Program-made: the position numbers and the translations under genes
Notes under the pieces: model-generated
The model's database searches: none
The model's input: only the letters and a program-made list of their open reading frames with translations
Told to the model about the DNA's origin: nothing
From: an uncultured Eubacteriales bacterium
Lineage (GTDB): Bacteria > Bacillota > Clostridia > Peptostreptococcales > Anaerovoracaceae
Assembly: GCA_900545135.1 (NCBI GenBank)
Contig: UQXL01000015.1
Location: forward strand, 1-56,500
Direction: 5' to 3'
Length of the DNA stretch: 56,500 nt
In this document: positions 25,004-33,934 of the stretch, one piece after another
Layout: each line of letters begins with the position of its first letter
Position numbering within the stretch: position 1 is the stretch's first letter

Positions 25004-25282
25004 ATGTTGTACTATTTTTTGTTTCGACTGATTTCTGACAACATTTTTCATGTTTAAGCGTGTCGAAAATCGTCGAATACACTATGAAATCAAGGAAATG
25101 TTGGCATATTTTATGCCTTCTGAAAATTTGCCAACATTTTTCGAAAGATATGTTGGCAAAATCGTCGAAAATCTCAAAAAGGTACAACATCGACAGGATT
25201 CGACTTTCTAAAACCTTTAAAATTGTAAGTTTATTTTTAAAAATGTTGCCATTTCAGTAGCATATTTAGATTTTGCCAACAT
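25004..25282. repeat. 279-bp four-element palindromic module (copy 2)
   Basis: Elements are at 25004-25044 (41 bp), 25098-25137 (40), 25150-25190 (41) and 25243-25282 (40), with gaps of 53, 12 and 52 bp. It is an inverted, diverged copy of 13983-14261. Total length is identical although many bases differ. Confidence 0.85.
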
Positions 25283-25397
25283 CAGGCCATCGTTTCACCT
25301 GCGGCTGATGCTTGGCAAAGGCGATATAGCTAAGTATGTTGCTATTACATATAGTACGGCTGAATATGATCTGCCTGATATCTCATCTAATTCTGAA

Positions 25398-25652
25398 ATG
25401 TTGTAATTTTTTAAGATTTCGTCAGATTTTACAACATTTTCTATTTAAAATGCTACTGATTCATATGAAAACGAGTCAATGTTGTAAATTTTTCTGAATT
25501 TCTATAATTCTACAACATAAATTCAAATAAACGTTGTATTTTTCTCAGGTATTTCTAAAATTTACAACATTGCATAATTTTGGAGTACTATTTGTATGCC
25601 ATCTCGGCTATAATGTTGTAGAATTTTTATAATTTTCAAAGTTCTACAACAT
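25398..25652. repeat. 255-bp four-element palindromic module (short class, copy 2)
   Basis: Elements are at 25398-25437, 25479-25518, 25531-25570 (left arm ACGTTG) and 25613-25652, all 40 bp, with gaps of 41, 12 and 42 bp. The arms are of the TTGTAA/TTGTAG type, as in 14376-14631. Interior sequence is poorly conserved while the spacing is kept. Confidence 0.82.
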
Positions 25653-25737
25653 TCTGATTCGGCATGTGTTTTTCGTACACAAAAGACAATATGATCCCCC
25701 GCGGATATTCTAACGCCCTCCAGTCCGCCGAACGGCG

Positions 25738-25880
25738 TTTCAATGTCCGCTTCCTCTCGGCGTATCCGACATAATCCTCTGCGGACATTATACCACAAAG
25801 CAAGTCTGGCAAAGTGGTTCAATAAACGCTTCCTTGCAGTGAAGCTGAACAATATGATTTTGCGTTTATTACACCACAAA
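25738..25880 (-). repeat. Alpha and gamma hairpin units with extended -10 sequences
   Basis: Stem ATGTCCGC/GCGGACAT is perfect in the first unit, and ATAAACGC/GCGTTTAT in the second. The flanks are TTCAAT and ATTATACCAC (ATTACACCAC in the second). The minus strand reads TGGTATAAT at the end of the first unit. Confidence 0.75.
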
Positions 25881-26200
25881 GCCAGTTTTTATAAGCGGCT
25901 CATCTGATGTTTCAACATATGAATCATCACAAAAGCTTTATTTCGTTGAAAAGAACAGTTTGCAAAACATGTGAAGCCGCGCATGTTTTCAGCTCGGAAT
26001 CAAAATCTGTATGAGCCTGCCGCAAGCTACGCAAACCGTGCAGCGAGTTTTTCAAAAGCGGCGGCGAGTTATTTTGATTCCCTGAAAGCAAAGCAGCGAG
26101 CCGTCGTTTTGCCTGTTCTTTGAAAGAAATAGCAGTTTTGTGGTAATTTATTATACCACGGAGTCATAAATTTTGCCATATATTTGTCCGCCTGAAATTG

Positions 26201-26324
26201 TTTCACTTGGGACGGCAAATTTCACTCAAGCATCGTGGAAATTCACTCAGACCGGAGAAATCACTCAAGCCTCGGGCAAATTTCACTTAAGCTGAGGAAT
26301 TCACTCAAGCCTCGGGGATTTTCC
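26201..26324. repeat. 18-21-bp tandem repeat, about six units
   Basis: TTCACTCAAGC-type units begin near 26202, 26221, 26242, 26261, 26282 and 26300, each ending in a short G-rich then A-rich stretch. It lies between island R3 and the decarboxylase terminator. Confidence 0.75.
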
Positions 26325-26337
26325 AGATATATAAACA

Positions 26338-26376
26338 GCAAAAGGCGGCTCGCGCAAACGCAAGCCGCCTTTTGCA
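26338..26376 (-). terminator. Terminator of the PLP decarboxylase gene
   Basis: Minus-strand hairpin GCAAAAGGCGGCTTGCG-TTT-GCG(C)GAGCCGCCTTTTGC, ending in a short T-run 11 bp after the stop codon. Confidence 0.75.
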
Positions 26377-26386
26377 TGTGTTCATT

Positions 26387-27612
26387 CTATTCTATTACGT
26401 CTCCGTTTTCGGTCAGGAAAAGTTCCTTGGGCCTTTCCTGGGAAGAGAACTGAAAAGGAGACAGAACCGCTCCATAACTTCCGGCATTGGTAATGATTAC
26501 AATGTCGCCGCGTTCAAGTTCCGGAAGATAAATATCTTCAGCGATCATATCGGAGGAAGTGCAGAGATTCCCCGCCAGAGAAACTTTTTCTTTAGTCTTT
26601 CTATCATCTTTTAATGTGAGGACTTCAAAGCCGTTTGTAGATGTAAACAGTGGCTCTGCGCCTGCGGCCTCTGCACCGCCGGTGTAGTTTGATATCAATT
26701 TCGCTAGGGACGGCCGAATGAATCCATTCAGCGTATTCTTCAGAATCAGATATGTTTTCCCATGGGATATCTTTCTGTCCATAACTTTCGTTACGTAAAT
26801 GCCGCTCTTGCAAACTGCATAACGTCCTGTTTCAATGAAGATCCTGGTATTAGGACATGCCAAGCAAAATTGTTTCATATCGTCCTGAATGGAGGCGGCT
26901 AATGCGGATATATCTAAAGGAGTATCTGTCTGAGCAAATGGAACTCCCATTCCGGAACCCATATTTATAAAATCCAAAGATCCGCAAATATGAGAAAACC
27001 TTTTTCCGAGCTTAAGTACATTTTTGTAATATTCTGAAAGCACCCGGCATTCAGCTCTTGACTTTTCAGGTGAACATGTATGCCTGCTATTTTTACAAAT
27101 CTTAAAGGCCCAGTCTCCAGAAATTTTATCACCTGGTCCTCGTCTATGCCGAATTTGGACGGATTTCCGCCTGCCTCCGCAAATGAAAAGTCTGGATTGA
27201 TCCTGATGCCGATACGCGCTGTTGTTCCCATTTTTTCAGCCATTGCACCGATGCGCTCAATCTCGCCTATGCTGTCAGCAATCAGTGTCGAAGAAAAAAT
27301 GGTTTTGCGTATATCTTCATCACTTTTGCCCGGCGCGGAATAATAAATTCTGTGTTCCGGCAGCCCTGCTGTTTTCGCCAGCCGCACTTCTTCACTGCTG
27401 GCTGCGTCTGCCCCGAGCCCGTGATTGAATACGCACTGCAGCACGCGGGGATTGGAATTGCATTTCATGGAATACAAAAAATCAACCTGCGGAAAATGCG
27501 TTTTCAGCTGCTCAATGCTGTTTGATATGGAGCTTTCATCGTACAGATAAAAACTTTCATACCGCTGCGCACACTGCAAAACAATATCTTTATGTTTCAA
27601 ATTCATCTTCAT
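26387..27612 (-). pseudogene. Fold type III PLP-dependent decarboxylase (DAP/ornithine decarboxylase family), frameshifted
   Basis: Two minus-strand frames together make one complete enzyme of about 410 residues. The 5' part (27612 down to about 27045) has the PLP-lysine motif YSMKCNSNP, the GADAASSEEV segment and the HVHLKSQ strand. The 3' part (about 27045 to 26387) continues with VLSEYYKNV, FINMGSGMG, IETGRY, the catalytic-cysteine-type motif NLCTSSDMIAED and NAGSYGA. The join lies near 27040-27050, where one base seems missing in GCCGGGTGC. The family includes diaminopimelate, ornithine and BtrK-like decarboxylases; the substrate here is unclear. The start is ATG 27612 or 27606. No other lesion is seen, so a recent mutation or a base-call error is likely; programmed frameshifting is not suggested by any slippery site. 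Confidence 0.8.
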
Positions 27613-27639
27613 CTCAGATCCCCCGCGCCTTCTTTTCAA

Positions 27640-27805
27640 TCTTGCTTAAGTGTGAATATAGCACAAAACTGCCGATAAATCCATATTATTTTAAAGCATT
27701 CAGTCCTTATACGCACCACTTCTCCCATCCGAGGGCAGGCCTCAGCAAATATAATAGAAGAAATTATAGATGCTCATAAGAATAATGCAAGACTGTGAAA
27801 CAAAA
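27640..27805. other. Gap upstream of the decarboxylase
   Basis: On the minus strand a TATATT preceded by TTGTGC (near 27655-27670) could be a weak -10 for the decarboxylase gene. Nothing else is seen. Confidence 0.3.
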
Positions 27806-27846
27806 AAGACAACCTGCCCAACCGGCAAGTCGCCTTTTATCGTTTT
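27806..27846 (-). terminator. Terminator of the ribosomal protein superoperon
   Basis: On the minus strand AAAAGGCGACTTGCC pairs with GGCAGGTTGTCTTTT (all pairs or G-T wobbles) around GGTTG, followed by TTTTTT. The wobbles work only in minus-strand RNA, which fixes the direction. Confidence 0.88.
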
Positions 27847-27878
27847 ATCAAATTATGCTAAACGCCTACTTTAAAGCT

Positions 27879-28220
27879 TTATACCAATTCCAAGAATACG
27901 ACCTCGGCGTTGTCGCCCTGACGAGGTCCTAACTTCAGAATTCTTGTATATCCGCCGTTTCTGTCGTCGTAGCCCGGCGCGATCTCGTCGAACAGTTTTG
28001 CTACTACTGTTTCGTCGAAGACAAATTCAAGAACCTGTCTTCTTGCGTGAAGATCGCCGCGCTTTGCCAACGTGATCATTTTTTCAGCTATTCTTCTGGC
28101 TTCCTTAGCTCTGCAATCAGTGGTCTGAATTCTTCCTTCTCTGAAAAGATCAGTTACGAGGTTTCTCAGCATTGATTTTCTGTGAGCAGAAGGTCTTCCC
28201 AGTTTTCTGTATCCTGGCAT
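27879..28220 (-). CDS. rplQ: 50S ribosomal protein L17
   Basis: A 113-residue large-subunit protein starting MPGYRKLGRPSAHRKSML, the conserved L17 N-terminus. It is the last gene of the alpha operon, 24 bp after rpoA, and is followed by a strong terminator. In many Firmicutes ecfA1-ecfA2-ecfT-truA follow rplQ; here the ecf genes are instead at 51.9-54.4 kb. Confidence 0.97.
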   Translation of the reverse strand: MPGYRKLGRPSAHRKSMLRNLVTDLFREGRIQTTDCRAKEARRIAEKMITLAKRGDLHARRQVLEFVFDETVVAKLFDEIAPGYDDRNGGYTRILKLGPRQGDNAEVVFLELV

Positions 28221-28244
28221 TTCAAGATTCTCCTTTCCTGCAAG

Positions 28245-29189
28245 TTAATCGTCGCTTGGCCTAAGTCCAAGCCCCAGTTCTTCTAATTTAGCCTTTACTT
28301 CATCGAGAGATTTTTTACCGAGGTTTCTCACCTTCATCATATCCTCTTCGCTCTTCTGAGTCAGCTCTTCAACGGTGTTGATGGCCGCTCTCTTCAGGCA
28401 GTTGAAAGAACGTACCGAAAGCTCCAGCTCTTCGATAGTCATTTCGAGAGCTTTTTCTTTCTGATCCTCTTCCTTTTCAACCATGATTTCCATTGAGCCT
28501 GTAACGTCTGTGAGTTGGATGAACAGGTTCAGGTGCTCCTGCATGATCTTGCCTCCGATGGAGACTCCTTCTTCAGGAGTTATCGACCCGTCTGTCCATA
28601 TTTCAAGCACGAGTCTGTCGTAGTCGGTGACCTGACCTACTCTTGTATTTTCCACCGTAAAGTTAACCTTTCTCACAGGCGTATAGATGGAGTCGACAGG
28701 AATAACCGAAATAGGTGTACTCTCAGTCTTGTTCTGCTCTGCCGGAACGTAGCCTCTTCCTCTCGCGAGATTGATCTCCATTACCAGCGTAGCGTTTTCT
28801 TCCAGAGTGGCGATGTGAAGATCTGGATTGAAAATTTCAATGTCTGAGTCTCCGATTATATCGGCCGCGGTCACTTCCTTAGGACCTACGGCGTTGATGA
28901 TCGCTCTCTTGGTATTTTCTCCCTCTAATCTGACAGCAAGCTTCTTTAGATTTAATATGATCTCTGTAACGTCTTCTTTTACTCCCGGTATTGTTGAAAA
29001 CTCATGAAGTATTCCGTCGATTTTTACTGATGTAACGGCTGCGCCCGGAAGTGAGCTGAGAAGGATTCTTCTCAGAGCGTTTCCAAGGGTCGTTCCGTAG
29101 CCTCTCTCCAGAGGCTCCACTACGAATTTGCCGTAGAGTCCATCTTCATCAATAAATTTAGTGATTGTTGGCTTTTCGATTTCTATCAC
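28245..29189 (-). CDS. rpoA: RNA polymerase alpha subunit
   Basis: A 314-residue subunit that nucleates RNA polymerase assembly. The N-terminal domain carries the GTTLGNALRRILLSSLPG motif (about residues 31-48). After an acidic linker the C-terminal domain (VRSFNCLKRAAINTVEEL, about 249-266) contacts UP elements and activators. It lies between rpsD and rplQ in the alpha operon; the 154-bp gap before it contains a 10-bp tandem repeat. Confidence 0.98.
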   Translation of the reverse strand: MIEIEKPTITKFIDEDGLYGKFVVEPLERGYGTTLGNALRRILLSSLPGAAVTSVKIDGILHEFSTIPGVKEDVTEIILNLKKLAVRLEGENTKRAIINAVGPKEVTAADIIGDSDIEIFNPDLHIATLEENATLVMEINLARGRGYVPAEQNKTESTPISVIPVDSIYTPVRKVNFTVENTRVGQVTDYDRLVLEIWTDGSITPEEGVSIGGKIMQEHLNLFIQLTDVTGSMEIMVEKEEDQKEKALEMTIEELELSVRSFNCLKRAAINTVEELTQKSEEDMMKVRNLGKKSLDEVKAKLEELGLGLRPSDD

Positions 29190-29244
29190 TCAAAAACCCT
29201 CCCTTTCATTCCAAGTTTAGATATAACCGGTAGCTGCCGGCGGA

Positions 29245-29325
29245 CTTAATCAGGCTTAATCAGGCTTAACCTAGCTCAAGGCGGGCATAACCAGACTTAA
29301 GCTAAGCAGACTCAAGCTTACATGA
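29245..29325. repeat. 10-15-bp tandem repeat between rpsD and rpoA
   Basis: CTTAATCAGG occurs at 29245 and 29255, followed by degenerate CTTAA/CTCAAG units to about 29320. The gap is 154 bp, large for two neighbouring genes of the alpha operon. Confidence 0.7.
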
Positions 29326-29343
29326 AGCCCGCGGCAAAGGTTT

Positions 29344-29931
29344 TTACTTGGAGTACAACTCGACGATCAGACGTTCTTCAATCGGAGTGTCGATCTGATC
29401 TCTCTTAGGATCGGCGAGAACTGTTCCTTCAAGCTTGTCGCGGTTGACAGAAAGCCATGCAGGAACGCCTACTGACATTTCCTTGATTTCTTTGAACTTA
29501 GGAGAGCTTACGCTCTTTTCTCTTACCTTGATAACGTCGCCCGGCTTTACCTGATAGGAAGGAATATTGATTCTCTTTCCGTTTACCAGATAGTGACCGT
29601 GAGTTACAAGCTGTCTGGACTCTCTTCTGGTGGTCGCAAAGCCCATTCTGTAAACTACGTTGTCAAGTCTTTCTTCAAGCATGATCAAAAGGTTTTCACC
29701 TGCGATACCTTTTTTCTTCGATGCTTTTTCAAAAGTATTTCTAAACTGCTTTTCCAAAACACCGTAGATGAACTTAGCTCTCTGCTTCTCACGAAGCTGC
29801 AGGCCGTATTCGCTCATCTTGCGGTTGTTTTTCTGCACGCTTCTCTTCGATTCTTTATAGATTCCCATGTGACTTGGGTCAATCTGAAGTGACCTGCATC
29901 TTTTTAAAATCGGGTCTCTGTTTACTGCCAT
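29344..29931 (-). CDS. rpsD: 30S ribosomal protein S4
   Basis: A 195-residue small-subunit assembly protein with an S4 RNA-binding domain (RLDNVVYRMGFATTRRESRQLVTHGHYLVNG, beginning near residue 88). It has a single N-terminal Cys and no four-Cys zinc site, so it is the zinc-independent form. It lies in the alpha operon after rpsK. In several bacteria S4 represses this operon; no such site was identified here. Confidence 0.97.
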   Translation of the reverse strand: MAVNRDPILKRCRSLQIDPSHMGIYKESKRSVQKNNRKMSEYGLQLREKQRAKFIYGVLEKQFRNTFEKASKKKGIAGENLLIMLEERLDNVVYRMGFATTRRESRQLVTHGHYLVNGKRINIPSYQVKPGDVIKVREKSVSSPKFKEIKEMSVGVPAWLSVNRDKLEGTVLADPKRDQIDTPIEERLIVELYSK

Positions 29932-29952
29932 AATCTACTTTCCTCCCTTCAA

Positions 29953-30351
29953 TTAGACTCTTCTTCTCTTCGGCGGTCTGCATCCGTTGTGCGGAATAGG
30001 TGTGATATCCTTGATCATGGTGATATCAAGTCCCGCAGTCTGGAGCGCTCTGATAGCTGCTTCTCTTCCGGAGCCCGGACCTTTTACATAAACTTCTACA
30101 GTCTTAAGACCGTGTTCCATAGCGCCCTTAGCAGCTTCTTCCGCCGCCATCTGAGCCGCGAACGGGGTCGATTTTCTCGAGCCCTTAAATCCAAGGGAGC
30201 CTGCGCTTGACCATGAAAGCGCGTTTCCTTCCATATCTGTAAGAGTAACTAAAGTATTGTTAAAGGTGGATTGGATATGTGCCTGGCCTTTTTCAATGTT
30301 CTTACGTTCTCTTCTCTTTTTTCTTACTGCTTTTTTAACAGTTTTAGCCAT
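29953..30351 (-). CDS. rpsK: 30S ribosomal protein S11
   Basis: A 132-residue platform protein with the conserved core AHIQSTFNNTLVTLTDMEG and the C-terminal ITPIPHNGCRPPKRRRV. It is 15 bp after rpsM and 21 bp before rpsD. Confidence 0.98.
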   Translation of the reverse strand: MAKTVKKAVRKKRRERKNIEKGQAHIQSTFNNTLVTLTDMEGNALSWSSAGSLGFKGSRKSTPFAAQMAAEEAAKGAMEHGLKTVEVYVKGPGSGREAAIRALQTAGLDITMIKDITPIPHNGCRPPKRRRV

Positions 30352-30366
30352 TACTTCCTACCTCCT

Positions 30367-30741
30367 TTACTTAGCCTTTTTCTTTCTGCCTACGGTCTTC
30401 TTAGGACCCTTGCGAGTTCTTGCGTTTGTCTTGGTCTTCTGACCTCTTACAGGCAGACCTCTTCTGTGTCTGATTCCTCTGTAGCTTCCGATTTCCATAA
30501 GTCTCTTGATGTTGAGGGAGACTTCTCTTCTCAGGTCACCTTCTACCACATATTCTGCGTCAATGATTTTTCTGATTGCACCGGCTTCATCCTCGGTCAG
30601 GTCTTTAACTCTTGTATCAGGGTTGATGCCTGCCTTTGCAAGGATGGCCTGTGCGGTTGGTTTACCAATACCATAGATGTAGGTTAAACCGATTTCTACT
30701 CTTTTTTCTCTTGGTAAGTCAACACCGGCTATACGAGCCAT
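30367..30741 (-). CDS. rpsM: 30S ribosomal protein S13
   Basis: A 124-residue protein of the small-subunit head, starting MARIAGVDLPREKRVEI, with the RHRRGLPVRGQ motif near residue 94 and a very basic tail. It follows rpmJ in the alpha operon. Confidence 0.98.
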   Translation of the reverse strand: MARIAGVDLPREKRVEIGLTYIYGIGKPTAQAILAKAGINPDTRVKDLTEDEAGAIRKIIDAEYVVEGDLRREVSLNIKRLMEIGSYRGIRHRRGLPVRGQKTKTNARTRKGPKKTVGRKKKAK

Positions 30742-30870
30742 ACTTTTCTCCTTCCCCTATCTTCCGTCGCTTTTCCGGGAGCGATATAGACAGGTTCTCT
30801 TTAAATTGTTGAAACGGCCTTTTGCGGCAGGGGCCCCGGTATTCTCATGCCGGCCGTATTGCTGATTTTT

Positions 30871-30984
30871 TTAACCTTGTTTCTGTTTGTGCTTTGGATT
30901 TTCACAGATAACCATTACTTTACCGTTTCTCTTTATAACCTTGCACTTTTCACAGATAGGCTTTACAGAAGCTCTTACTTTCAT
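30871..30984 (-). CDS. rpmJ: 50S ribosomal protein L36
   Basis: A 37-residue protein, MKVRASVKPICEKCKVIKRN at the start, with Cys pairs typical of the zinc-binding L36 form. ATG 30984 follows AGGAGG and the TAA is at 30871-30873. It sits between infA and rpsM, its standard place. About 130 bp separate it from rpsM. Confidence 0.95.
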   Translation of the reverse strand: MKVRASVKPICEKCKVIKRNGKVMVICENPKHKQKQG

Positions 30985-30998
30985 TTCTGTTCCTCCTA

Positions 30999-31217
30999 TT
31001 ACTTCTCTCTCCAGGTGATTCTGCCTCTTGTAAGGTCGTAGGGTGAAAGCTCTACTTTTACCTTGTCACCCGGGAGAATTCTGATATAGTTCATTCTTAT
31101 TTTTCCTGAAATGTGTGCAAGCACTTCAAAACCGTTGTCAAGCTTAACTTTGAACATCGCGTTCGGCTGAGCGTCTACGACGGTTCCCATTGCTTCAATG
31201 ACGTCTTTTTTCGCCAT
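30999..31217 (-). CDS. infA: Translation initiation factor IF-1
   Basis: A 72-residue S1-like OB-fold protein that binds the ribosomal A site during initiation. The sequence MAKKDVIEAMGTVVDAQPNA and the end TRGRITWREK are characteristic. It lies between map and rpmJ. Confidence 0.98.
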   Translation of the reverse strand: MAKKDVIEAMGTVVDAQPNAMFKVKLDNGFEVLAHISGKIRMNYIRILPGDKVKVELSPYDLTRGRITWREK

Positions 31218-31238
31218 AAATACATCTCCTTCTTCACA

Positions 31239-31985
31239 TTACAAGGTAAGCAGCTCAGGCTCACCATCAGTTATTACAACAGTATTTTCATAGTGGGCGG
31301 CAAGCTTGCCGTCTATAGTGACAGCCGTCCAGTCGTCAGCGAGCACGTCTATCTCATAGGAGCCTTGAGTAATCATCGGCTCTATTGCTAAGGTCATGCC
31401 CTGCTGAAGTCTCGGTCCCCTGCCCGGTTTACCGTAATTGGGAATCTGAGGCTCCTCGTGCATCTTGCTTCCTATGCCGTGTCCGACAAAGTCTCTTATT
31501 ACGCCGAAGCCCTCTCCCTCGACAGTCTTTTGGATCGCGCTTGAAATGTCCGACAGCCTGAAGCCCTCTTTAGCGAAAGCAATTCCGTTGAAGAAAGCTT
31601 TCTCCACCGTTTCAATAAGGCGTGCGGCTTCGTCGCTTATCTTTCCTACGGGATAAGTTCTGGCTGCGTCTGCCATGTAGCCCTTGTTCTCAACGACCAG
31701 ATCCACGCTGACGATATCGCCATCTCTTAAAATCCTCTTTTTGCTCGGAATACCGTGAACCACTTCTTCATTGACAGATACGCATACGCTGGCAGGATAC
31801 CCGCAGTATCCCTTTTCAGCGGCGGTCATGTTATTGGCTTTGACGGACTTCTCCACAAAACGGTCTATTTCGATAGTCGCGATACCCGGCTTGATGATGT
31901 CTTTGAGGTCGGCAAGTATTTTGGCCGTGACCCGGCCGGCTTCCCGCATCAACTCGATTTCCTGTTTTGACTTGATGATGATCAT
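31239..31985 (-). CDS. map: Methionine aminopeptidase, type I
   Basis: A 248-residue metalloenzyme that removes the initiator Met. Metal ligands are visible: Asp in DIVSVDLV (about 94-101), Asp in MADAARTYPVG, His in GHGIGSKMHEEPQIPNYG, and Glu in LAIEPMI and YENTVVIT. It starts three bases after the adk stop in the spc operon, a usual position. Confidence 0.97.
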   Translation of the reverse strand: MIIIKSKQEIELMREAGRVTAKILADLKDIIKPGIATIEIDRFVEKSVKANNMTAAEKGYCGYPASVCVSVNEEVVHGIPSKKRILRDGDIVSVDLVVENKGYMADAARTYPVGKISDEAARLIETVEKAFFNGIAFAKEGFRLSDISSAIQKTVEGEGFGVIRDFVGHGIGSKMHEEPQIPNYGKPGRGPRLQQGMTLAIEPMITQGSYEIDVLADDWTAVTIDGKLAAHYENTVVITDGEPELLTL

Positions 31986-31988
31986 AAC

Positions 31989-32636
31989 TTATTCACCTAA
32001 GGCTTTTACTATGTCTGCAAAGACATTGTCAAGGCCTGTCGCTCCGTCGATATGAGCGATGTTGCCGGCTTTTTCATAGTATTCTATGAGAGGCATAGTC
32101 TGCGCTTCGTAGACTTCTATTCTGTTGGCTACGGTTTCAGCGTTGTCATCGTCTCTCTGAATCAGCGGGCCTCCGCAGACGTCGCACACGCCTTCCTTCT
32201 TAGGAGGAACGTTGACCACATGATAGCTGGCTCCGCACGCTTTGCATACTCTTCTGCCTGTCAGACGGCTCATCAGCTCTTCCTTATCCACTGCGATGTC
32301 GATGACCTTATCGATCTTTGAGCCACGTCCGGCGAGGAATTCATCTAATTTTTCCGCCTGATAGACAGTCCTCGGAAAACCGTCCAGCAGGAAGCCGTTC
32401 TTGCAGTCGTCCTTTGTCAGTCTGTCTGTGGCGATTTCCACTACCAGGCTGTCCGGAACCAGTTCTCCTTTGTTCATGTATTCTTGAGCTTTCTTGCCGA
32501 GCTCTGTTCCCTGTTTGATATTTTCTCTGAAAATATCTCCTGTGGAAATGTGAGGAATTTTATATTTCTCAACGATTTTCGCCGCCTGGGTTCCTTTGCC
32601 GGCTCCCGGTGGTCCCAATAATATGGTTCTCAGCAT
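31989..32636 (-). CDS. adk: Adenylate kinase
   Basis: A 215-residue enzyme for ATP + AMP = 2 ADP. P-loop GPPGAGKGTQ (about residues 7-16), AMP site HISTGDIFR and DGFPRT are visible. The lid contains C-x2-C...C-x2-C (CKAC, CDVC), so it is the zinc-binding Gram-positive type. It lies between secY and map. Confidence 0.98.
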   Translation of the reverse strand: MLRTILLGPPGAGKGTQAAKIVEKYKIPHISTGDIFRENIKQGTELGKKAQEYMNKGELVPDSLVVEIATDRLTKDDCKNGFLLDGFPRTVYQAEKLDEFLAGRGSKIDKVIDIAVDKEELMSRLTGRRVCKACGASYHVVNVPPKKEGVCDVCGGPLIQRDDDNAETVANRIEVYEAQTMPLIEYYEKAGNIAHIDGATGLDNVFADIVKALGE

Positions 32637-32652
32637 TTTATCGTCTCCTCTT

Positions 32653-33933
32653 TTATTTCAGGAATCCCTGATAATTTCTCATAAGCATCTGGTTTTCAAG
32701 CTGTCTTACGGTATCAAGCGCTACGCCGACCGCGATGAGCAATGATGTTCCTCCGAAGTGGATGTTCAGCGAAGTCAAAACGCTCAGTATAGTAGGCAGC
32801 GTGGCTATCGCCGCGAGGAAGATAGCTCCTACTATGGTGATTCTTGACATCACTTTCTGCAAATATTCCTCGGTAGCTTTTCCCGGTCTTATTCCAGGTA
32901 TGAATCCGCCGTTGGCCTTCATATTGTTGGCAACCTCTGCCGGATTGAATGTAGCTCCCGTATAGAAATATGTGAAAGCGATTATCATCAGTACGTTCAG
33001 TATTCCGTAAACCCATACTCCAGGATTTCCTGCCGGTGAAAGCCACTTGGTCACGAAATCCGTGAATCCCGTGTCAGGGAAGAAGTATGTTATCGTCAGC
33101 GGGAACTGAAGCAGCGACAGTGCGAAGATGATAGGAATTACGCCGGACTGGTTTACCTTGATAGGAATATGTGTCGACTGTCCGCCGTACATCTTTCTTC
33201 CCACTACTCTCTTCGCATACTGTACAGGAATTCTTCTCTGACCTTCCTGTATCATGACGACTCCGGCCACTACCAGCACCGCCAGGATCACGAAGATAAT
33301 AAGCGTAACTACTGAGATGGTTCCTGCTTCTATGCTTGTTATAAGGCTTCTGATGCCGCTCGGTATCCTTGCTACGATACCGGCGAAGATGATCAGGGAA
33401 ATTCCGTTTCCTACGCCTTTTTCATTGATCTGTTCGCCCAGCCACATCAGGAAGGCGGTACCTGCCGTAAGTACCAGGATAACCAGTATTACGGAGAACA
33501 CGCTCTTGTCTATTACAGCCTGTCTGAAGAGACCTACCGTAAGACCTATGGCCTGTATCAGTCCCAGAACGACCGTCATGTAACGTGTGATCTGAGCCAT
33601 CTTCTTTCTTCCCTCGGTGCCCGACTGAGCCAGACGCTGGAAGTAAGGGAAGGCCATTCCCAGGAGCTGAACTATGATTGATGCAGTGATGTATGGAGTT
33701 ATACTCAATGCGAAAATTGTAAAATTACTGAAGGCTCCGCCGGAAAACAGGTCGAACAAATCGAAGAGACCTGTTTCTCCGGTAAACATCTGAGCCAGAA
33801 CGCTTCTGTCGATATTGGGTACCGGTATATTGGAACCGATACGGAATATCAGCAGCATGAGCAAGGTGAAAATCATTTTCGACCTTATTTCTGCAACTTT
33901 CCAGGCTTGAGCAACTGTTTTCAGCATACCCAT
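32653..33933 (-). CDS. secY: Protein translocase subunit SecY
   Basis: The 426-residue channel subunit of the Sec translocon in the cytoplasmic membrane, with ten hydrophobic segments. Typical segments are RIGSNIPVPNID near the start, GIMPYITASII-type FALSITPYITASIIVQLL in TM2, and RPGKATEEYLQKVMSR in the cytoplasmic loop before TM9. It is one base after rplO. Confidence 0.98.
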   Translation of the reverse strand: MGMLKTVAQAWKVAEIRSKMIFTLLMLLIFRIGSNIPVPNIDRSVLAQMFTGETGLFDLFDLFSGGAFSNFTIFALSITPYITASIIVQLLGMAFPYFQRLAQSGTEGRKKMAQITRYMTVVLGLIQAIGLTVGLFRQAVIDKSVFSVILVILVLTAGTAFLMWLGEQINEKGVGNGISLIIFAGIVARIPSGIRSLITSIEAGTISVVTLIIFVILAVLVVAGVVMIQEGQRRIPVQYAKRVVGRKMYGGQSTHIPIKVNQSGVIPIIFALSLLQFPLTITYFFPDTGFTDFVTKWLSPAGNPGVWVYGILNVLMIIAFTYFYTGATFNPAEVANNMKANGGFIPGIRPGKATEEYLQKVMSRITIVGAIFLAAIATLPTILSVLTSLNIHFGGTSLLIAVGVALDTVRQLENQMLMRNYQGFLK

Positions 33934-33934
33934 A

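Larger units (their letters stand above)
24788..26160. repeat. Repeat island R3 (mosaic, largest)
   Basis: A gene-free stretch containing, in order: a remnant of a gamma hairpin (24788-24811), an alpha unit (24835-24920), a truncated beta unit (24933-24985), a 279-bp module (25004-25282), a 255-bp module (25398-25652), an alpha unit (25738-25799), a gamma unit (25811-25880), and a part (25883-26160) that is the inverted counterpart of 13464-13740. Nothing protein-coding was found. Confidence 0.85.
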
